Below are positions 43,562 to 52,377 of a DNA stretch of 64,000 nucleotides, piece by piece. This DNA comes from Armatimonadota bacterium (lineage in GTDB: Bacteria > Armatimonadota > Fimbriimonadia > Fimbriimonadales > Fimbriimonadaceae). The position numbers were made by a program, and so were the translations under genes. The stretch spans positions 62,001 to 126,000 of the forward strand of contig JAIUNY010000001.1 of the NCBI GenBank assembly GCA_020161505.1. Reading direction: 5' to 3'. The notes beneath the pieces are model-generated. The model did no database searches. It worked only from the letters and a program-made list of their open reading frames with translations, and was not told the DNA's origin. Each line of letters opens with the position of its first letter. The first letter of the stretch is position 1.

Positions 43562-44202
43562 TCGTTGCGACCCTTCTAACTGGGGCAATCATCTCGACAA
43601 GCCTTCAGAATCCAACCGACCTACCTAGATCCGCGATCTACTTGTTTGAACAAGCACCAACAGACGGGGCATCAGAGGCCGCTCATGAAGCGGCCACTAA
43701 ACTGCTTGTGGCTGGGAAGCTCCAGGTCGTGAAGCTGGATTTTGAGAAAAGCTGGAGTAGCTTCTATCCCCACGATAAGTTTCCCAAGCTAAGATACAAA
43801 GCCGACGAAATCTTTCCGGAAATTCCGTCGGCCTTCAATCTTCTTCAAGTCGCCGCTGCCGAGAAACTGGAATACATGTGCATCATCCGGTGCCAGTACC
43901 ATGCCGAATCAAAGTGGGTTGCTCTCGGTCCAAAAACCAAGGGCTATGCCTCGGTGGATGTTATGCTCATCGATGTGGCCAATGGAGAACTCGATATCTC
44001 AGTAAAACGCTTGCGATCTGATTCGACAAAGGTTGAATCAGGCTTGGAGACGGTCGGCTCGCTTTTGCTCAGCTCCGGAATCACCATGTGGTCTGGTGGC
44101 CCCAAGACGCCGCACTTAGTGCGGGCTGTGCAGACATCTCTCGGCTTTGCCTTCGAAGACTGGGTCGCCGCCAGAACTAAAGCCAAAGCGAACAGAGCAT
44201 AA
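43558..44202 (+). CDS. Exported hypothetical protein
   Basis: 214 residues. The short hydrophobic N-terminus (MIVATLLTGAIISTSLQ) suggests a signal peptide. No family is recognised. A central stretch (YMCIIRCQYHAESKWVALGPKTKGYASVDVMLIDVANGELD) looks like a beta-sheet core. It is translationally coupled to the DUF4177 gene, and its N-terminus resembles that of the next gene (MIATLLTAALLAPPP), pointing to related signal sequences. Confidence 0.6.
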   Translation: MIVATLLTGAIISTSLQNPTDLPRSAIYLFEQAPTDGASEAAHEAATKLLVAGKLQVVKLDFEKSWSSFYPHDKFPKLRYKADEIFPEIPSAFNLLQVAAAEKLEYMCIIRCQYHAESKWVALGPKTKGYASVDVMLIDVANGELDISVKRLRSDSTKVESGLETVGSLLLSSGITMWSGGPKTPHLVRAVQTSLGFAFEDWVAARTKAKANRA

Positions 44203-44265
44203 GCGGCCACGTTGTCTCTCGGTGATCGCTCGCAGAAAGCTGATTCCTGCGGATACAATCAGATC

Positions 44266-45249
44266 ATGATCGCCACACTTTTGACGGCTGCTTTGCTGGC
44301 ACCTCCGCCGACGTTTGACCGACCGGCTCTTGATAGCTGGGATGGCAAGAGTTGGGGCGGGATTCGCGTGGATCTCGATGCGGATGCGGATATCAAGAAG
44401 AAGTTCCAGGCCGGAAAGGGCGCGATTCGCCCCGAAGCGGTGAGGCTCAATACGGTCAGCGGCGGGCCAATCGATGTCCTGCTCGCTGGGCGCGGAGGCA
44501 AAGCGAAGGCGATCGGGTTCTACTGGGAGCCCAAGCCGGCGGTTCTGCTCAGCGATCTGGAGTTTGCCGAGGAAGGCGTGCTCTATTTCCACCCCGAGCG
44601 GTACGAAGATTGGGGCGTCATGGTGTGGCCAAACGGCGGGATCATGGCGAAGGTGAGCTCGGGAGCCGGCGATGAGGTGTATGTCGATGGCGTGATCCTA
44701 GCGAAGCCGGAGTACATCCCGGGGGCGATTCGCAACTGGCGCAAGGAACCGACGGATATCCGAGAGGTCCCCGATCCGGGCAAAGGCTGGGATCGAATGC
44801 TCCGAGTGTACGAACTCGAAAGCCGCACCGAATATCGCGGAGACGGCTTGGTTCCCGAGAGCGTCGCCAGCAATGCGAGGCGCGCCGAAGATGAGGCGTA
44901 CCGGGCGATGAGCCGACTGGAGAAGCCGTTCATCTATGACCGCCGCTCTCGCGCAACTATGGAAGTGAGAGTCAGCGTGGACAAGATTGAGACCGGGGGC
45001 AAGGCTCGGTACAGCGTCCGAGTTCTGATGGAAATCCCGACGCCGTATGAGACGATCGAGGTGGATCTCAGCGAATCGGGCACGTTCAACAGCGACCAGA
45101 GGAGTCGGCTGGAGAGCCTGGCGCGACGGGTCGCGGACAATGCTCAGGATGATGCCGTGCGTAAGCTCAACACGTTGCGCCCACCGGCACCAGAGACCTT
45201 CACCCGAACCCAATTTCTCGATTTCCTCAAGCTCGCGGCTCCGTTCTGA
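44266..45249 (+). CDS. Exported hypothetical protein
   Basis: 327 residues from ATG 44266 (MIATLLTAALLAPPPTF). The frame is open 18 codons further upstream without signal-peptide character. Mostly predicted beta structure in the first half (WGGIRVDLDADADIKKKFQ, VMVWPNGGIMAKV), helical in the middle and near the C-terminus. No family is recognised. It lies 63 bp after the previous gene and is convergent with the four-gene membrane cluster. Confidence 0.6.
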   Translation: MIATLLTAALLAPPPTFDRPALDSWDGKSWGGIRVDLDADADIKKKFQAGKGAIRPEAVRLNTVSGGPIDVLLAGRGGKAKAIGFYWEPKPAVLLSDLEFAEEGVLYFHPERYEDWGVMVWPNGGIMAKVSSGAGDEVYVDGVILAKPEYIPGAIRNWRKEPTDIREVPDPGKGWDRMLRVYELESRTEYRGDGLVPESVASNARRAEDEAYRAMSRLEKPFIYDRRSRATMEVRVSVDKIETGGKARYSVRVLMEIPTPYETIEVDLSESGTFNSDQRSRLESLARRVADNAQDDAVRKLNTLRPPAPETFTRTQFLDFLKLAAPF

Positions 45250-45252
45250 CGG

Positions 45253-45828
45253 TCAGGAACCAGCGAGGAGCCGCAGGTTATCCTCGGTGGGGTTGAGTGT
45301 GGTCCCGTCGGGGAGCTTGACTTTGCCTTCCACCAGGTCGATCAGGATCTGGTTGAGCGCGGGATCATAGCTGATTGAGAAGAGGGGTTTTTGGCGGAGC
45401 GCGGCGATGCCGAGGAGAGGTTGAGGGATGAAATACATCGAGCCGTCATGCCAGATTTTGAGCTCCGAGATTTCGTGCCAGTGGTAGGCATGGATGAAAT
45501 CTTGTTCGTGGTAGACAACTCCCGCTTCAGTCAAAGTGAGTCCGCACGATCTCCATGACCGGTTCGGCAGGAGTTTCCAGGCGATTGCGATCGCAAGCGG
45601 GTAGAGGAACAAAACGGCAAGCCACGGGGTATCTCCGACGGCATCTTTGGCGGTGAAGAACATGGAACCAAGGCCGATGAAGCAAAAGGTCACCAGCGCC
45701 ATCACCATTTTCTGGAGATCGCTGCCCTTGCCGACGTAAGTGGCGGAGGCGAGCACAGGGGTCTCCAAGATCACCCGTTGCTCGGGGGTGAACTCCGGCG
45801 GGACGAGAGGATGCGTCGGTTTACTCAT
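45253..45828 (-). CDS. Membrane PH-like protein, tandem paralogue 4
   Basis: 191 residues from ATG 45828; the upstream 24 codons belong to the neighbour. An N-terminal cytoplasmic stretch is followed by two membrane helices (MVMALVTFCFIGLGSMFF, WLAVLFLYPLAIAIAWKLL) and a beta-rich C-terminal domain (GLTLTEAGVVYHEQDFIHAYHWHEISELKIW...KPLFSISYDPALNQILIDL) like YcxB/bPH domains. The pattern repeats in three upstream genes. It overlaps paralogue 3 by 8 bp. The function is unknown. Confidence 0.75.
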   Translation of the reverse strand: MSKPTHPLVPPEFTPEQRVILETPVLASATYVGKGSDLQKMVMALVTFCFIGLGSMFFTAKDAVGDTPWLAVLFLYPLAIAIAWKLLPNRSWRSCGLTLTEAGVVYHEQDFIHAYHWHEISELKIWHDGSMYFIPQPLLGIAALRQKPLFSISYDPALNQILIDLVEGKVKLPDGTTLNPTEDNLRLLAGS

Positions 45829-46387
45829 TTGGTTCTTGGGGGCTTGGCAACAAGCGAGGGTGGTCGTCGTGGGTGACCTTGATGTTTCCGGGCAGGACAA
45901 GCTTGTCGTCCGCGAGTTCTACGAGAATTTCTTTCAGAAGTGGATGGAATGGAAGAGCAGCAGAAGCCATGTCTGATCCCTCGTAGGTTCGCGGGGGATT
46001 CTCGTACAGGAGGGCAGCTCCGGCAGACGTGATATGGACGCGACTGATGCCCTCCCAGCGCATCGAGACTCGGTCTTCATCCTCACTCCATACTAAGCCC
46101 ACTTCGGTGAGGATGAGTTCGCCCTTCCGCTTCATCTTGATGCTGGTTTGGTAGTACAGGTAGTAAGGGAGGAGGGGGTACAGGAACAGAACGATGATCC
46201 AGGCCCACGCAAAGGGCCATTGTTCGACGCGCAGGATCGCTACCGCGATCAGATAGCCCACAGTGACAGCAATGAGGAGGGCCACGAAGTTGCCGCGTAC
46301 ATCCCGGACATATTCTTTTCTGAAAATCTCTGGAGCGGCGAGGATTTCCTGGATCTCTCTGGAGCGATGGGGATCGAGGTCACTCAT
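45821..46387 (-). CDS. Membrane PH-like protein, tandem paralogue 3
   Basis: 188 residues. The opening SREIQEILAAPEIFRKEYVRDV nearly repeats that of paralogue 2. Two membrane helices (FVALLIAVTVGYLIAVAIL, WAWIIVLFLYPLLPYYLYY) follow, then a beta-rich C-terminal domain (LILTEVGLVWSEDEDRVSMRWEGISRVHIT) and an ending with LPFHPLLKEILVELADDKLVLPGNI and DDHPRLLPS. Its start overlaps the stop of paralogue 2 (ATGA). Confidence 0.78.
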   Translation of the reverse strand: MSDLDPHRSREIQEILAAPEIFRKEYVRDVRGNFVALLIAVTVGYLIAVAILRVEQWPFAWAWIIVLFLYPLLPYYLYYQTSIKMKRKGELILTEVGLVWSEDEDRVSMRWEGISRVHITSAGAALLYENPPRTYEGSDMASAALPFHPLLKEILVELADDKLVLPGNIKVTHDDHPRLLPSPQEPNE

Positions 46388-46944
46388 GGCGCTCGGTCGC
46401 CCCCTGGGAGAACTCTGGGGTGATCTTCGAAGAGCACTTTCGGTTTACCCGGGAGGGTTCCTTTTCCGTCTGCAAGCTCGACGAGGAACTCTTTAAGAAT
46501 GGGATGATATGGGACGCTGCCAAGAGGCTTCATCTGTATTTCGGTCGAGGCTGTCAACGGGATCTCCGCGACCCCAAATCTACCGGACTGGCTGATGCCC
46601 ACTGCTCTGACTTGCTCCCAGGGCACCGCATAGTTGAACCATCCACTTCGCAAGTAGATTCCTTTTTCGGTGAGGAGAAGTGCGTGCTGCCGCTTCATCC
46701 GCAACCCCGGGCGAAACCAGAGGAAGTAGGGAATCAAAGGGTAGAAGAAGAGGAACCCGATCCAGGCTCCGGGAAAGGGCCATCGTTCGATTCGAAGCCC
46801 GCCAGCGATGACCATCGAGACGAAAGTAAGTCCGGCGACGGCGAGGAGATGCTCGGCGCGAGTACTGACCTCATACTCCGCCCGGAAGATCTCGGGTGCC
46901 GCGAGGATCTCCTTCGCTTGCTGGGAGAGTTCGCGCTGGCTCAT
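46384..46944 (-). CDS. Membrane PH-like protein, tandem paralogue 2
   Basis: 186 residues. AKEILAAPEIFRAEYEVSTRAEH, the membrane pair (LLAVAGLTFVSMVIAGGL, WIGFLFFYPLIPYFLWF), MKRQHALLLTEKGIYLRSGWFNYAVPWEQVRAVGIS and the ending VPYHPILKEFLVELADGKGTLPGKPKVLFEDHPRVLPG align with paralogue 3 along the whole length. Its start overlaps paralogue 1 (ATGA). Confidence 0.78.
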   Translation of the reverse strand: MSQRELSQQAKEILAAPEIFRAEYEVSTRAEHLLAVAGLTFVSMVIAGGLRIERWPFPGAWIGFLFFYPLIPYFLWFRPGLRMKRQHALLLTEKGIYLRSGWFNYAVPWEQVRAVGISQSGRFGVAEIPLTASTEIQMKPLGSVPYHPILKEFLVELADGKGTLPGKPKVLFEDHPRVLPGGDRAP

Positions 46945-47456
46945 ATGATCTTGGGCATCTCAGAGACTTCGACCGGCACGGGAACGGGGATCAAGCCGGA
47001 GGCGATGTGGCGCAGGCCGAGGATGTTGTCACCGTGATAGCGCACCACGAGCAGGGCGCGAACTCCGAAGGAGTCCGTGCCGACGACCTCAAACCAGCGG
47101 TTCTCCCGGTTGAACTGCAGCTTCGTGATCTGCGGCCACGGATACTCCATCCACTTGCGACCATCGAAGAAACGAAGGGCGTGCGACGCGATCACGATCT
47201 GGGCGCGGGCTCGGCGGAGGAACCTCAGAGACGGAAAGCAGATCACCAAAGTGATCCCTAACAGACTCCAAATAATGGTCGGAAGATGAGGGTAGCGAAA
47301 GGCGAGTACACCGATCAGTGGGATGGCCGCCACTGCCGCGCCGAGCCGCAGTTCGGAGAAGAAGAATTTGTCGACCGGCTCTGAGATGAACACCGGCCAG
47401 GAGATTTCCTCGTGAGCGGGAAGCTCCCGTCGGCCTTCGAGACACTCTTCTCCCAC
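46941..47456 (-). CDS. Membrane PH-like protein, tandem paralogue 1
   Basis: 171 residues from GTG 47456, 12 bp after the ppk2 stop. It has two membrane helices (LGAAVAAIPLIGVLAF, IIWSLLGITLVICFPSL) then IVIASHALRFFDGRKWMEYPWPQITKLQFN and a domain with DSFGVRALLVVRYHGD. It shares the helix-pair plus PH-like layout with the next three genes but is the most divergent and lacks their common C-terminal motif. All four probably form one transcript with ppk2. Confidence 0.72.
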   Translation of the reverse strand: MGEECLEGRRELPAHEEISWPVFISEPVDKFFFSELRLGAAVAAIPLIGVLAFRYPHLPTIIWSLLGITLVICFPSLRFLRRARAQIVIASHALRFFDGRKWMEYPWPQITKLQFNRENRWFEVVGTDSFGVRALLVVRYHGDNILGLRHIASGLIPVPVPVEVSEMPKII

Positions 47457-47468
47457 TTTCCGCCCCCC

Positions 47469-48305
47469 CTACGATCCCGCGCGAAAGGCGGCGAGTTCTG
47501 CCCTGGCTTCCGCGCCGATGGATTCCAACTTTGCTTTCCACTCCTCCTCAAACGGCTCCAATGCTTCTATCACGATTTGGTGGAGCAGCCAGTTGCGGTA
47601 CCACTTTTTGTCGGCGGGGAGGAGGAGCCAGGGGGCGTGGTCTGCGCTGCATTCAGCAATGGCGTCGCCGTACGCTTCTTGATAGGCATCCCAGTGCTCG
47701 CGCTCTTTCCAGTCGCCGACCGAGAGCTTCCAGGCGGCTTTGGGATCAGCCTCGCGCTCCAGAAGCCGCTCTTCTTGCTCCTCCTTCGAGATGTGCAGGA
47801 AGACCTTGCGGATGATCGTGCTGTTCTCGGCGAGCAGGGATTCAAAGGCGTTGATGTGGTCGTATCGGGCCCGCCAGACTTTCTCGGGGACGAGGCTGTG
47901 GACGCGCACCACGCCGACATCCTCATAGTGCGACCGGTTGAAGATCACGATTTCGCCTTTGCCGGGGGTCTGCTTATGGCAGCGCCAGAGGAAGTCGTGA
48001 GAAAGCTCCTCGGCAGTCGGAACCTTGAAGCTGGCAACTCGGCAGGTCTGAGCGTGAGTGGCGCGGAGCAGACTGCGGATCGACCCATCTTTTCCGCTGG
48101 TATCCATGCCTTGAAGCACCAGGAGAAAACTCTTCGATCCAGCGAAGAAGAGCAGGTCAAAGAGTTCTTCCACCCGCTTGGAGAGTTTCTCGGTCTCGGC
48201 CTCGATCGCCTCGCGCTCCGTGTCTTTGGGGGGCTTGGTGGCGAAATCGGAGAGATCGCAGGCTTTGCGGGATGTTCGGGTGAGGTCGCGGAGCACACTG
48301 CCCAT
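47469..48305 (-). CDS. ppk2: Polyphosphate kinase 2 (PPK2 family)
   Basis: 278 residues. Walker A VLQGMDTSGKDGSIRSLL, Walker B-like IFNRSHYEDVGVVRVH and the lid region RLLEREADPKAAWKLSVGDWKER with the PPK2 Arg/Lys cluster are all present. PPK2 enzymes use polyphosphate to phosphorylate nucleotides; the class (nucleoside mono- or diphosphate substrate) needs comparison. It precedes the four membrane paralogues in the same direction. The DUF4870 gene starts divergently 76 bp away. Confidence 0.93.
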   Translation of the reverse strand: MGSVLRDLTRTSRKACDLSDFATKPPKDTEREAIEAETEKLSKRVEELFDLLFFAGSKSFLLVLQGMDTSGKDGSIRSLLRATHAQTCRVASFKVPTAEELSHDFLWRCHKQTPGKGEIVIFNRSHYEDVGVVRVHSLVPEKVWRARYDHINAFESLLAENSTIIRKVFLHISKEEQEERLLEREADPKAAWKLSVGDWKEREHWDAYQEAYGDAIAECSADHAPWLLLPADKKWYRNWLLHQIVIEALEPFEEEWKAKLESIGAEARAELAAFRAGS

Positions 48306-48381
48306 GCCTCATTCTGCCATGATCCTGGTTGGATTAGGTCTGCTCAACCCTTTGGAGGGCGGATCGTAAGGAGTGTTTAAT

Positions 48382-48744
48382 ATGGATCCACTGAGACAGG
48401 ATCGAGATTTAGCGGCGATTCAGCACTGGGTGACGGCGGGCGCGATGGTGATCAGCGCCGGGGTGATCGGATGGCTTTTGCCTCTGGTGCTCTTCTTCAC
48501 CAGCCAATCGAAGTTCGTCAAGTTCCACGCGCTGCAGTCGCTGATCGCCCAAGTCGGGTTCTTGGTCGTCGCGACTGTGCTCGCTATTGCCGGGCCTTTC
48601 ACATGCTTCATCAGTTGGCTGCTGCTCGGCGTGGTCTGGGTTGGCCTGCTGGCCTTCCACATCATCGCCGGAATCAAGGCGAAAGATGGCCAGGTCTACG
48701 AGCTTCCCGTGGTTGGTCAGATGGCGAAGAACATGCTTCCGTAG
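48382..48744 (+). CDS. DUF4870 membrane protein
   Basis: 120 residues from ATG 48382, eight bases after a perfect AAGGAG. Three membrane helices (VISAGVIGWLLPLVLFF, IAQVGFLVVATVLAIAG, FISWLLLGVVWVGLLAFHIIAGI) with the signature FVKFHALQSLI between the first two and IKAKDGQVYELPVVG at the end. DUF4870 belongs to the Tic20-like group; function is not established. Confidence 0.85.
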   Translation: MDPLRQDRDLAAIQHWVTAGAMVISAGVIGWLLPLVLFFTSQSKFVKFHALQSLIAQVGFLVVATVLAIAGPFTCFISWLLLGVVWVGLLAFHIIAGIKAKDGQVYELPVVGQMAKNMLP

Positions 48745-48762
48745 CATCCGGCTTGCACCCCC

Positions 48763-49716
48763 TCACTTGTGAGAGAGGGTGCTGATTCCGTCCTTTTCGA
48801 TCTCCTTGCCGTCCAGCCAGCGCTGGGCGGCAGGGTCTTTTTTCAGGGTGGCTCTCCAGAAGTGGAGGGTTGTTTCTCGTACCGCGGAGGCGATCTCGGG
48901 GCTCTCCGGCCCCCCGTGTCCGAGCGCGCGCATGGCTTGATCGGAAGCTCCGCCGGATCCTGTCGCTCCCCCGAAGTTGTGGAAAGCGTCTTTGATCCAC
49001 AGGAGGTAGCGGCCGCCGTCAGAGGGCGAGTGCTTGTAGGCGGCGGTACGGAATGCGGCAGTTTCAGATTCCGGTTTCCCCGGCGAATGGTCGTTATCGC
49101 CGCTGATCATCAGCATCGGGCCGCGCATTTTGGCGAGAGATTCTGGGGTGACGCCTTCGGTCAGGCCGTGTGGGGCGAGGCTGATGAAGGCTTTTGGACG
49201 GGAGTCCCCCAGAGCGAGTTTCATCCCTCCCCGGCCCAATTCCATCCCCGCAACCATCTGGGTAGTCCAGGCTCCGTAGCTGTGGCCTCCGACGCCGATC
49301 ACCTGGCGGTCCAACTTGCCCGCGACCTTGGGAAGTTGTTTCTCGATGGTCTTCAGACTGTCGATGAGGTAAGAGATCTCGCCCGGACGCTCGCGCCAGT
49401 TGCTGGCGTTGTTGGTTTGGCCCCTTCGGAAGTTCTGTCGCGTTGCTTCGTCGGCATACCGCATGGAGTCGGCGTGAGTCGGACGGATGACGACAAAGCC
49501 ATCTTTGGCCCATGCCTCGGCGAGTGGGGTGTTGCCTTCCTCGGAGCCGTACATTCCGTGGCTGAAAATGATGACGGGGTAGGGGCCACCGGTCGTCGGG
49601 GCGGTCACCGAGTACGAGATGGTTCGGCCTCCTTCGCGCGGGAGCTCAAGGTTCTTTGAGGTCTCGATGGAAAGCGACGCGAGACCGAGGCTGAGGGAGA
49701 GAAGGCTCGAGATCAT
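48763..49716 (-). CDS. Exported alpha/beta hydrolase (chlorophyllase-like)
   Basis: 317 residues. A short hydrophobic N-terminus (MISSLLSLSLGLASLS) may be a signal peptide. Oxyanion region PVIIFSHGMYGSE, nucleophile elbow GVGGHSYGAWT (Ser), Asp in MLMISGDNDHSP and His in IKDAFHNFGGA give a complete triad. Similar proteins act as acylhydrolases or chlorophyllase-like esterases; the substrate is unknown. It converges on the DUF4870 gene. Confidence 0.85.
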   Translation of the reverse strand: MISSLLSLSLGLASLSIETSKNLELPREGGRTISYSVTAPTTGGPYPVIIFSHGMYGSEEGNTPLAEAWAKDGFVVIRPTHADSMRYADEATRQNFRRGQTNNASNWRERPGEISYLIDSLKTIEKQLPKVAGKLDRQVIGVGGHSYGAWTTQMVAGMELGRGGMKLALGDSRPKAFISLAPHGLTEGVTPESLAKMRGPMLMISGDNDHSPGKPESETAAFRTAAYKHSPSDGGRYLLWIKDAFHNFGGATGSGGASDQAMRALGHGGPESPEIASAVRETTLHFWRATLKKDPAAQRWLDGKEIEKDGISTLSHK

Positions 49717-49820
49717 GTCCGTCGGGACGCAAGATCAGTCCGGGAGTTCGGTGGGGGGAGGGACTTTGCAGGGAGCCCCGTTTCACGACCAGCACTCCAA
49801 GCCGCCTGACGTAAAACAGA

Positions 49821-49908
<88 letters not shown>

Positions 49909-49971
49909 GCGCAGAAATGAATTATGCCTGATCGCGGCGGGCGGTGTCCCGGACCCGGGCACGGGAATGGA

Positions 49972-51996
49972 TCACCGGGCCTGAATCCTCGCTTCGAGCG
50001 TGGAGTAAGGCACCGGGCCGATCCAGTTTCCTGCTTCCAAGATGTAGTAGCCCGCTGGTTCTGAGGCGGTGGGGCGTTCCAGACGGATCATCGGAACGCC
50101 CGGGAATTGCTTCTCCAGCAAAGGCCAGTCCGCGCTTCCGATCACGCCGATCGGATTCGGTCGGTCGGCAAGCCGGGCCGCGCGGGCCATTCCGGCAGCA
50201 CGGTAGTTCAGATTCTCGAAAATGGCGGCAGATCGGCGCATGATCTGGTCAGATCGCCCGCGCAACACGGCTTGTTGATCCCCCGATCCGGGCCAGAGAC
50301 CGTAGAGGCGAGCCACAATCGCCACGCGCGAAACCAGCGAGGCATTCGGGGAATCCAGAACTTCGGGAAGCAAGGCGTTTTGCCACGCCAGAGGGAACTC
50401 ATCAAGGGTCTCGGCACGGAGATTGCCGTTTTCATCGCTGAACAAGAAAAGCCCGCGTTTGAGCACCTCGAGGCCATCGGTGGCCAGGGTCTGATCGCCC
50501 GTGCTGAGAAAGGCTTCCCAAGCGGCCTCGGCGTAAGAGACATAGGCGTGGAGATCTCCTGGACGCGCGGTTTGAGCAAAGAGACCAGCGTAGACATCGT
50601 TCGGCCCCGTGCGCATGACCAACCGGAGAGCATTGAACCGCTCGGTGGCGCGGGTTTTCAACTCGACATTTCCCAGCAGCCGAGCGCTGGCGTGGAGCGC
50701 GGCAATTGCCTCGGCGGTGTGTCCGTAACTGTTGGCCTCGCTCGCGGCAGCGGGCGAGGGGTCCCGACCTGCGGCAAGCTTTTCGAGGACCTCATCGGCC
50801 TTTTCTCGTTGAGACAAATAGTCGTCAGGCTTTGCGATGAAAGGCGACATCTGGGGGTTGCGCCACGGATCGAGGTTCCACAGCTTTTGGGCCAGGGTGA
50901 GTTCAGCACCGGAAACGATGGCAGAGAGGGCGTTCGGTCGGAATGACTGCCGGGGAGATCGCTGCAGATCGTCCATCTCGTCGCGGTAGACCATCGGGCT
51001 CTCGGGGAGAGCGAAGGAGCGGTCTACTGATTCAAACTGCCGCTCCGCCATTGCATAGAGCCAGGGGTCGTTCGTGGTCGCGGCAAGACGACTCAATGTG
51101 CGGAGCAAGCTTGAGTTGGCGGTGCTCGTCCGGATGAAATGCACCTTGGCCGGATCTCCGGGAACAAAGAACTCGTTGAATCCGCCATTCATCCAGTCGA
51201 GAGCGGGTGAAAGGAGCAACGGATCGAGGCTCTCTCGCACGTTCTGGCTCAGCCCCTCATCCAGAAGGAGTTCCCATGCGACGGTGGGAACTCGACGTAG
51301 GCCGGGGGCGGCCAATCCTCCCCCTTTCAGGTCAAGGCTCTGCTGAACTTGATCGATATAGACGTCCAGATCCGCCGTTCCAGATTCGGTTCCCCCGCAG
51401 AGTTCAAATTGCTCGTCGCGCGCCATCTGGGTAGCGGGCAAACTCTCTTTTGCGGCATGACGATTGAGCACGCGCCTTAGGTAACCGAGGAATCGACGGT
51501 CGTTCACCGACATCAGGATCTGCTCGTCGGGGGCATCGAGCAATTCGGCTTGGGGGGTGACGATGTAGGCACCAAACGTGGGGTCGTCGCGACGCGCGGC
51601 TCTCAGAAGAGGAACCATGCCGGATCGCCAGGCGCGATTGACCTCTTGATCCACCCGGATACACACGAATTCGCGGTTTAGGAATTCGGCGACCTCGGAC
51701 GTCTTCATCAGGCTGTCCACCCTCTGACCGACCAAGCTCCAGCTCGCTCCGGAGAAGATGAAAATCGGGCGATTCAGACGGCGAGCATCGTTGATGGCGG
51801 CATTGTCAAAGATCCGCCAGTTGACCCTTTGCTCTCGGGCCGGCCGCATGAAGTCACCTGGTTCGGCATCGAGGGCATCGTTTCGATCCTCGGGCACGAA
51901 GGGCTTGGCGAGTGTTGTGAGAGCGAGGATGCCGACCCAGAACACGGCGACAAAGGCGGTCGCCCCGTAGGATTGCTTGAGGCCCCGCGTCGGCAT
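49972..51996 (-). CDS. Membrane-anchored DUF255/YyaL-like protein lacking the CxxC motif
   Basis: 674 residues. One N-terminal membrane helix (ATAFVAVFWVGILALTTLA) anchors it. A thioredoxin-like domain (about residues 60-170: NRPIFIFSGASWSLVGQRVD...FLNREFVCIRVDQEV) resembles DUF255, where the usual C-H-W-C is replaced by G-A-S-W-S-L. A long alpha-barrel part follows with GLAAPGLRRVPTVAWELLLDEGL and SYAEAAWEAFLSTGDQ as in YyaL/SPATA20 relatives. Redox activity is thus unlikely; a binding or scaffold role is inferred. It stands alone, divergent from gatC. Confidence 0.78.
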   Translation of the reverse strand: MPTRGLKQSYGATAFVAVFWVGILALTTLAKPFVPEDRNDALDAEPGDFMRPAREQRVNWRIFDNAAINDARRLNRPIFIFSGASWSLVGQRVDSLMKTSEVAEFLNREFVCIRVDQEVNRAWRSGMVPLLRAARRDDPTFGAYIVTPQAELLDAPDEQILMSVNDRRFLGYLRRVLNRHAAKESLPATQMARDEQFELCGGTESGTADLDVYIDQVQQSLDLKGGGLAAPGLRRVPTVAWELLLDEGLSQNVRESLDPLLLSPALDWMNGGFNEFFVPGDPAKVHFIRTSTANSSLLRTLSRLAATTNDPWLYAMAERQFESVDRSFALPESPMVYRDEMDDLQRSPRQSFRPNALSAIVSGAELTLAQKLWNLDPWRNPQMSPFIAKPDDYLSQREKADEVLEKLAAGRDPSPAAASEANSYGHTAEAIAALHASARLLGNVELKTRATERFNALRLVMRTGPNDVYAGLFAQTARPGDLHAYVSYAEAAWEAFLSTGDQTLATDGLEVLKRGLFLFSDENGNLRAETLDEFPLAWQNALLPEVLDSPNASLVSRVAIVARLYGLWPGSGDQQAVLRGRSDQIMRRSAAIFENLNYRAAGMARAARLADRPNPIGVIGSADWPLLEKQFPGVPMIRLERPTASEPAGYYILEAGNWIGPVPYSTLEARIQAR

Positions 51997-52079
51997 GGTT
52001 CTATTATGGGCAAAGCGAGGCTCGGACGCTGGCTTCCGGCACCAATCCGGTCGGCCTGGACTTGGTATGATTCAATTCT

Positions 52080-52370
52080 ATGTCGATTTCCTTGGATGAA
52101 GTGCGCCACGTTGCGAAGTTGGCGCGGTTGGAGTTGAGCGAAGCGGAGATGATGACCTTTCAGGGTCAACTGAATGCGCTCCTCGGGCACTTCGAGGATA
52201 TCCAAGGTCTGAACGTGGAAGGACTCCCGGCAAAGCCTCATGCGGTGGCGCTCAAGAATGTGCTGGCGGATGATATCGCCCGGGTTGGACTGACGCGCGA
52301 AGCGGCACTCAAGAATTCAGCGGAGACAAAAGCTGGTCTCTTCATCGTCCCGACGATCATCGAGGAATAA
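52080..52370 (+). CDS. gatC: Asp-tRNA(Asn)/Glu-tRNA(Gln) amidotransferase subunit C
   Basis: 96 residues with LDEVRHVAKLARLELSEAEM at the start and the C-terminal VPTIIEE; the usual GatC length. It stabilises the GatCAB complex, which amidates misacylated Glu-tRNA(Gln) or Asp-tRNA(Asn). It is followed after 7 bp by gatA; gatB is not in the window. Confidence 0.95.
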   Translation: MSISLDEVRHVAKLARLELSEAEMMTFQGQLNALLGHFEDIQGLNVEGLPAKPHAVALKNVLADDIARVGLTREAALKNSAETKAGLFIVPTIIEE

Positions 52371-52377
52371 CCCAGCC

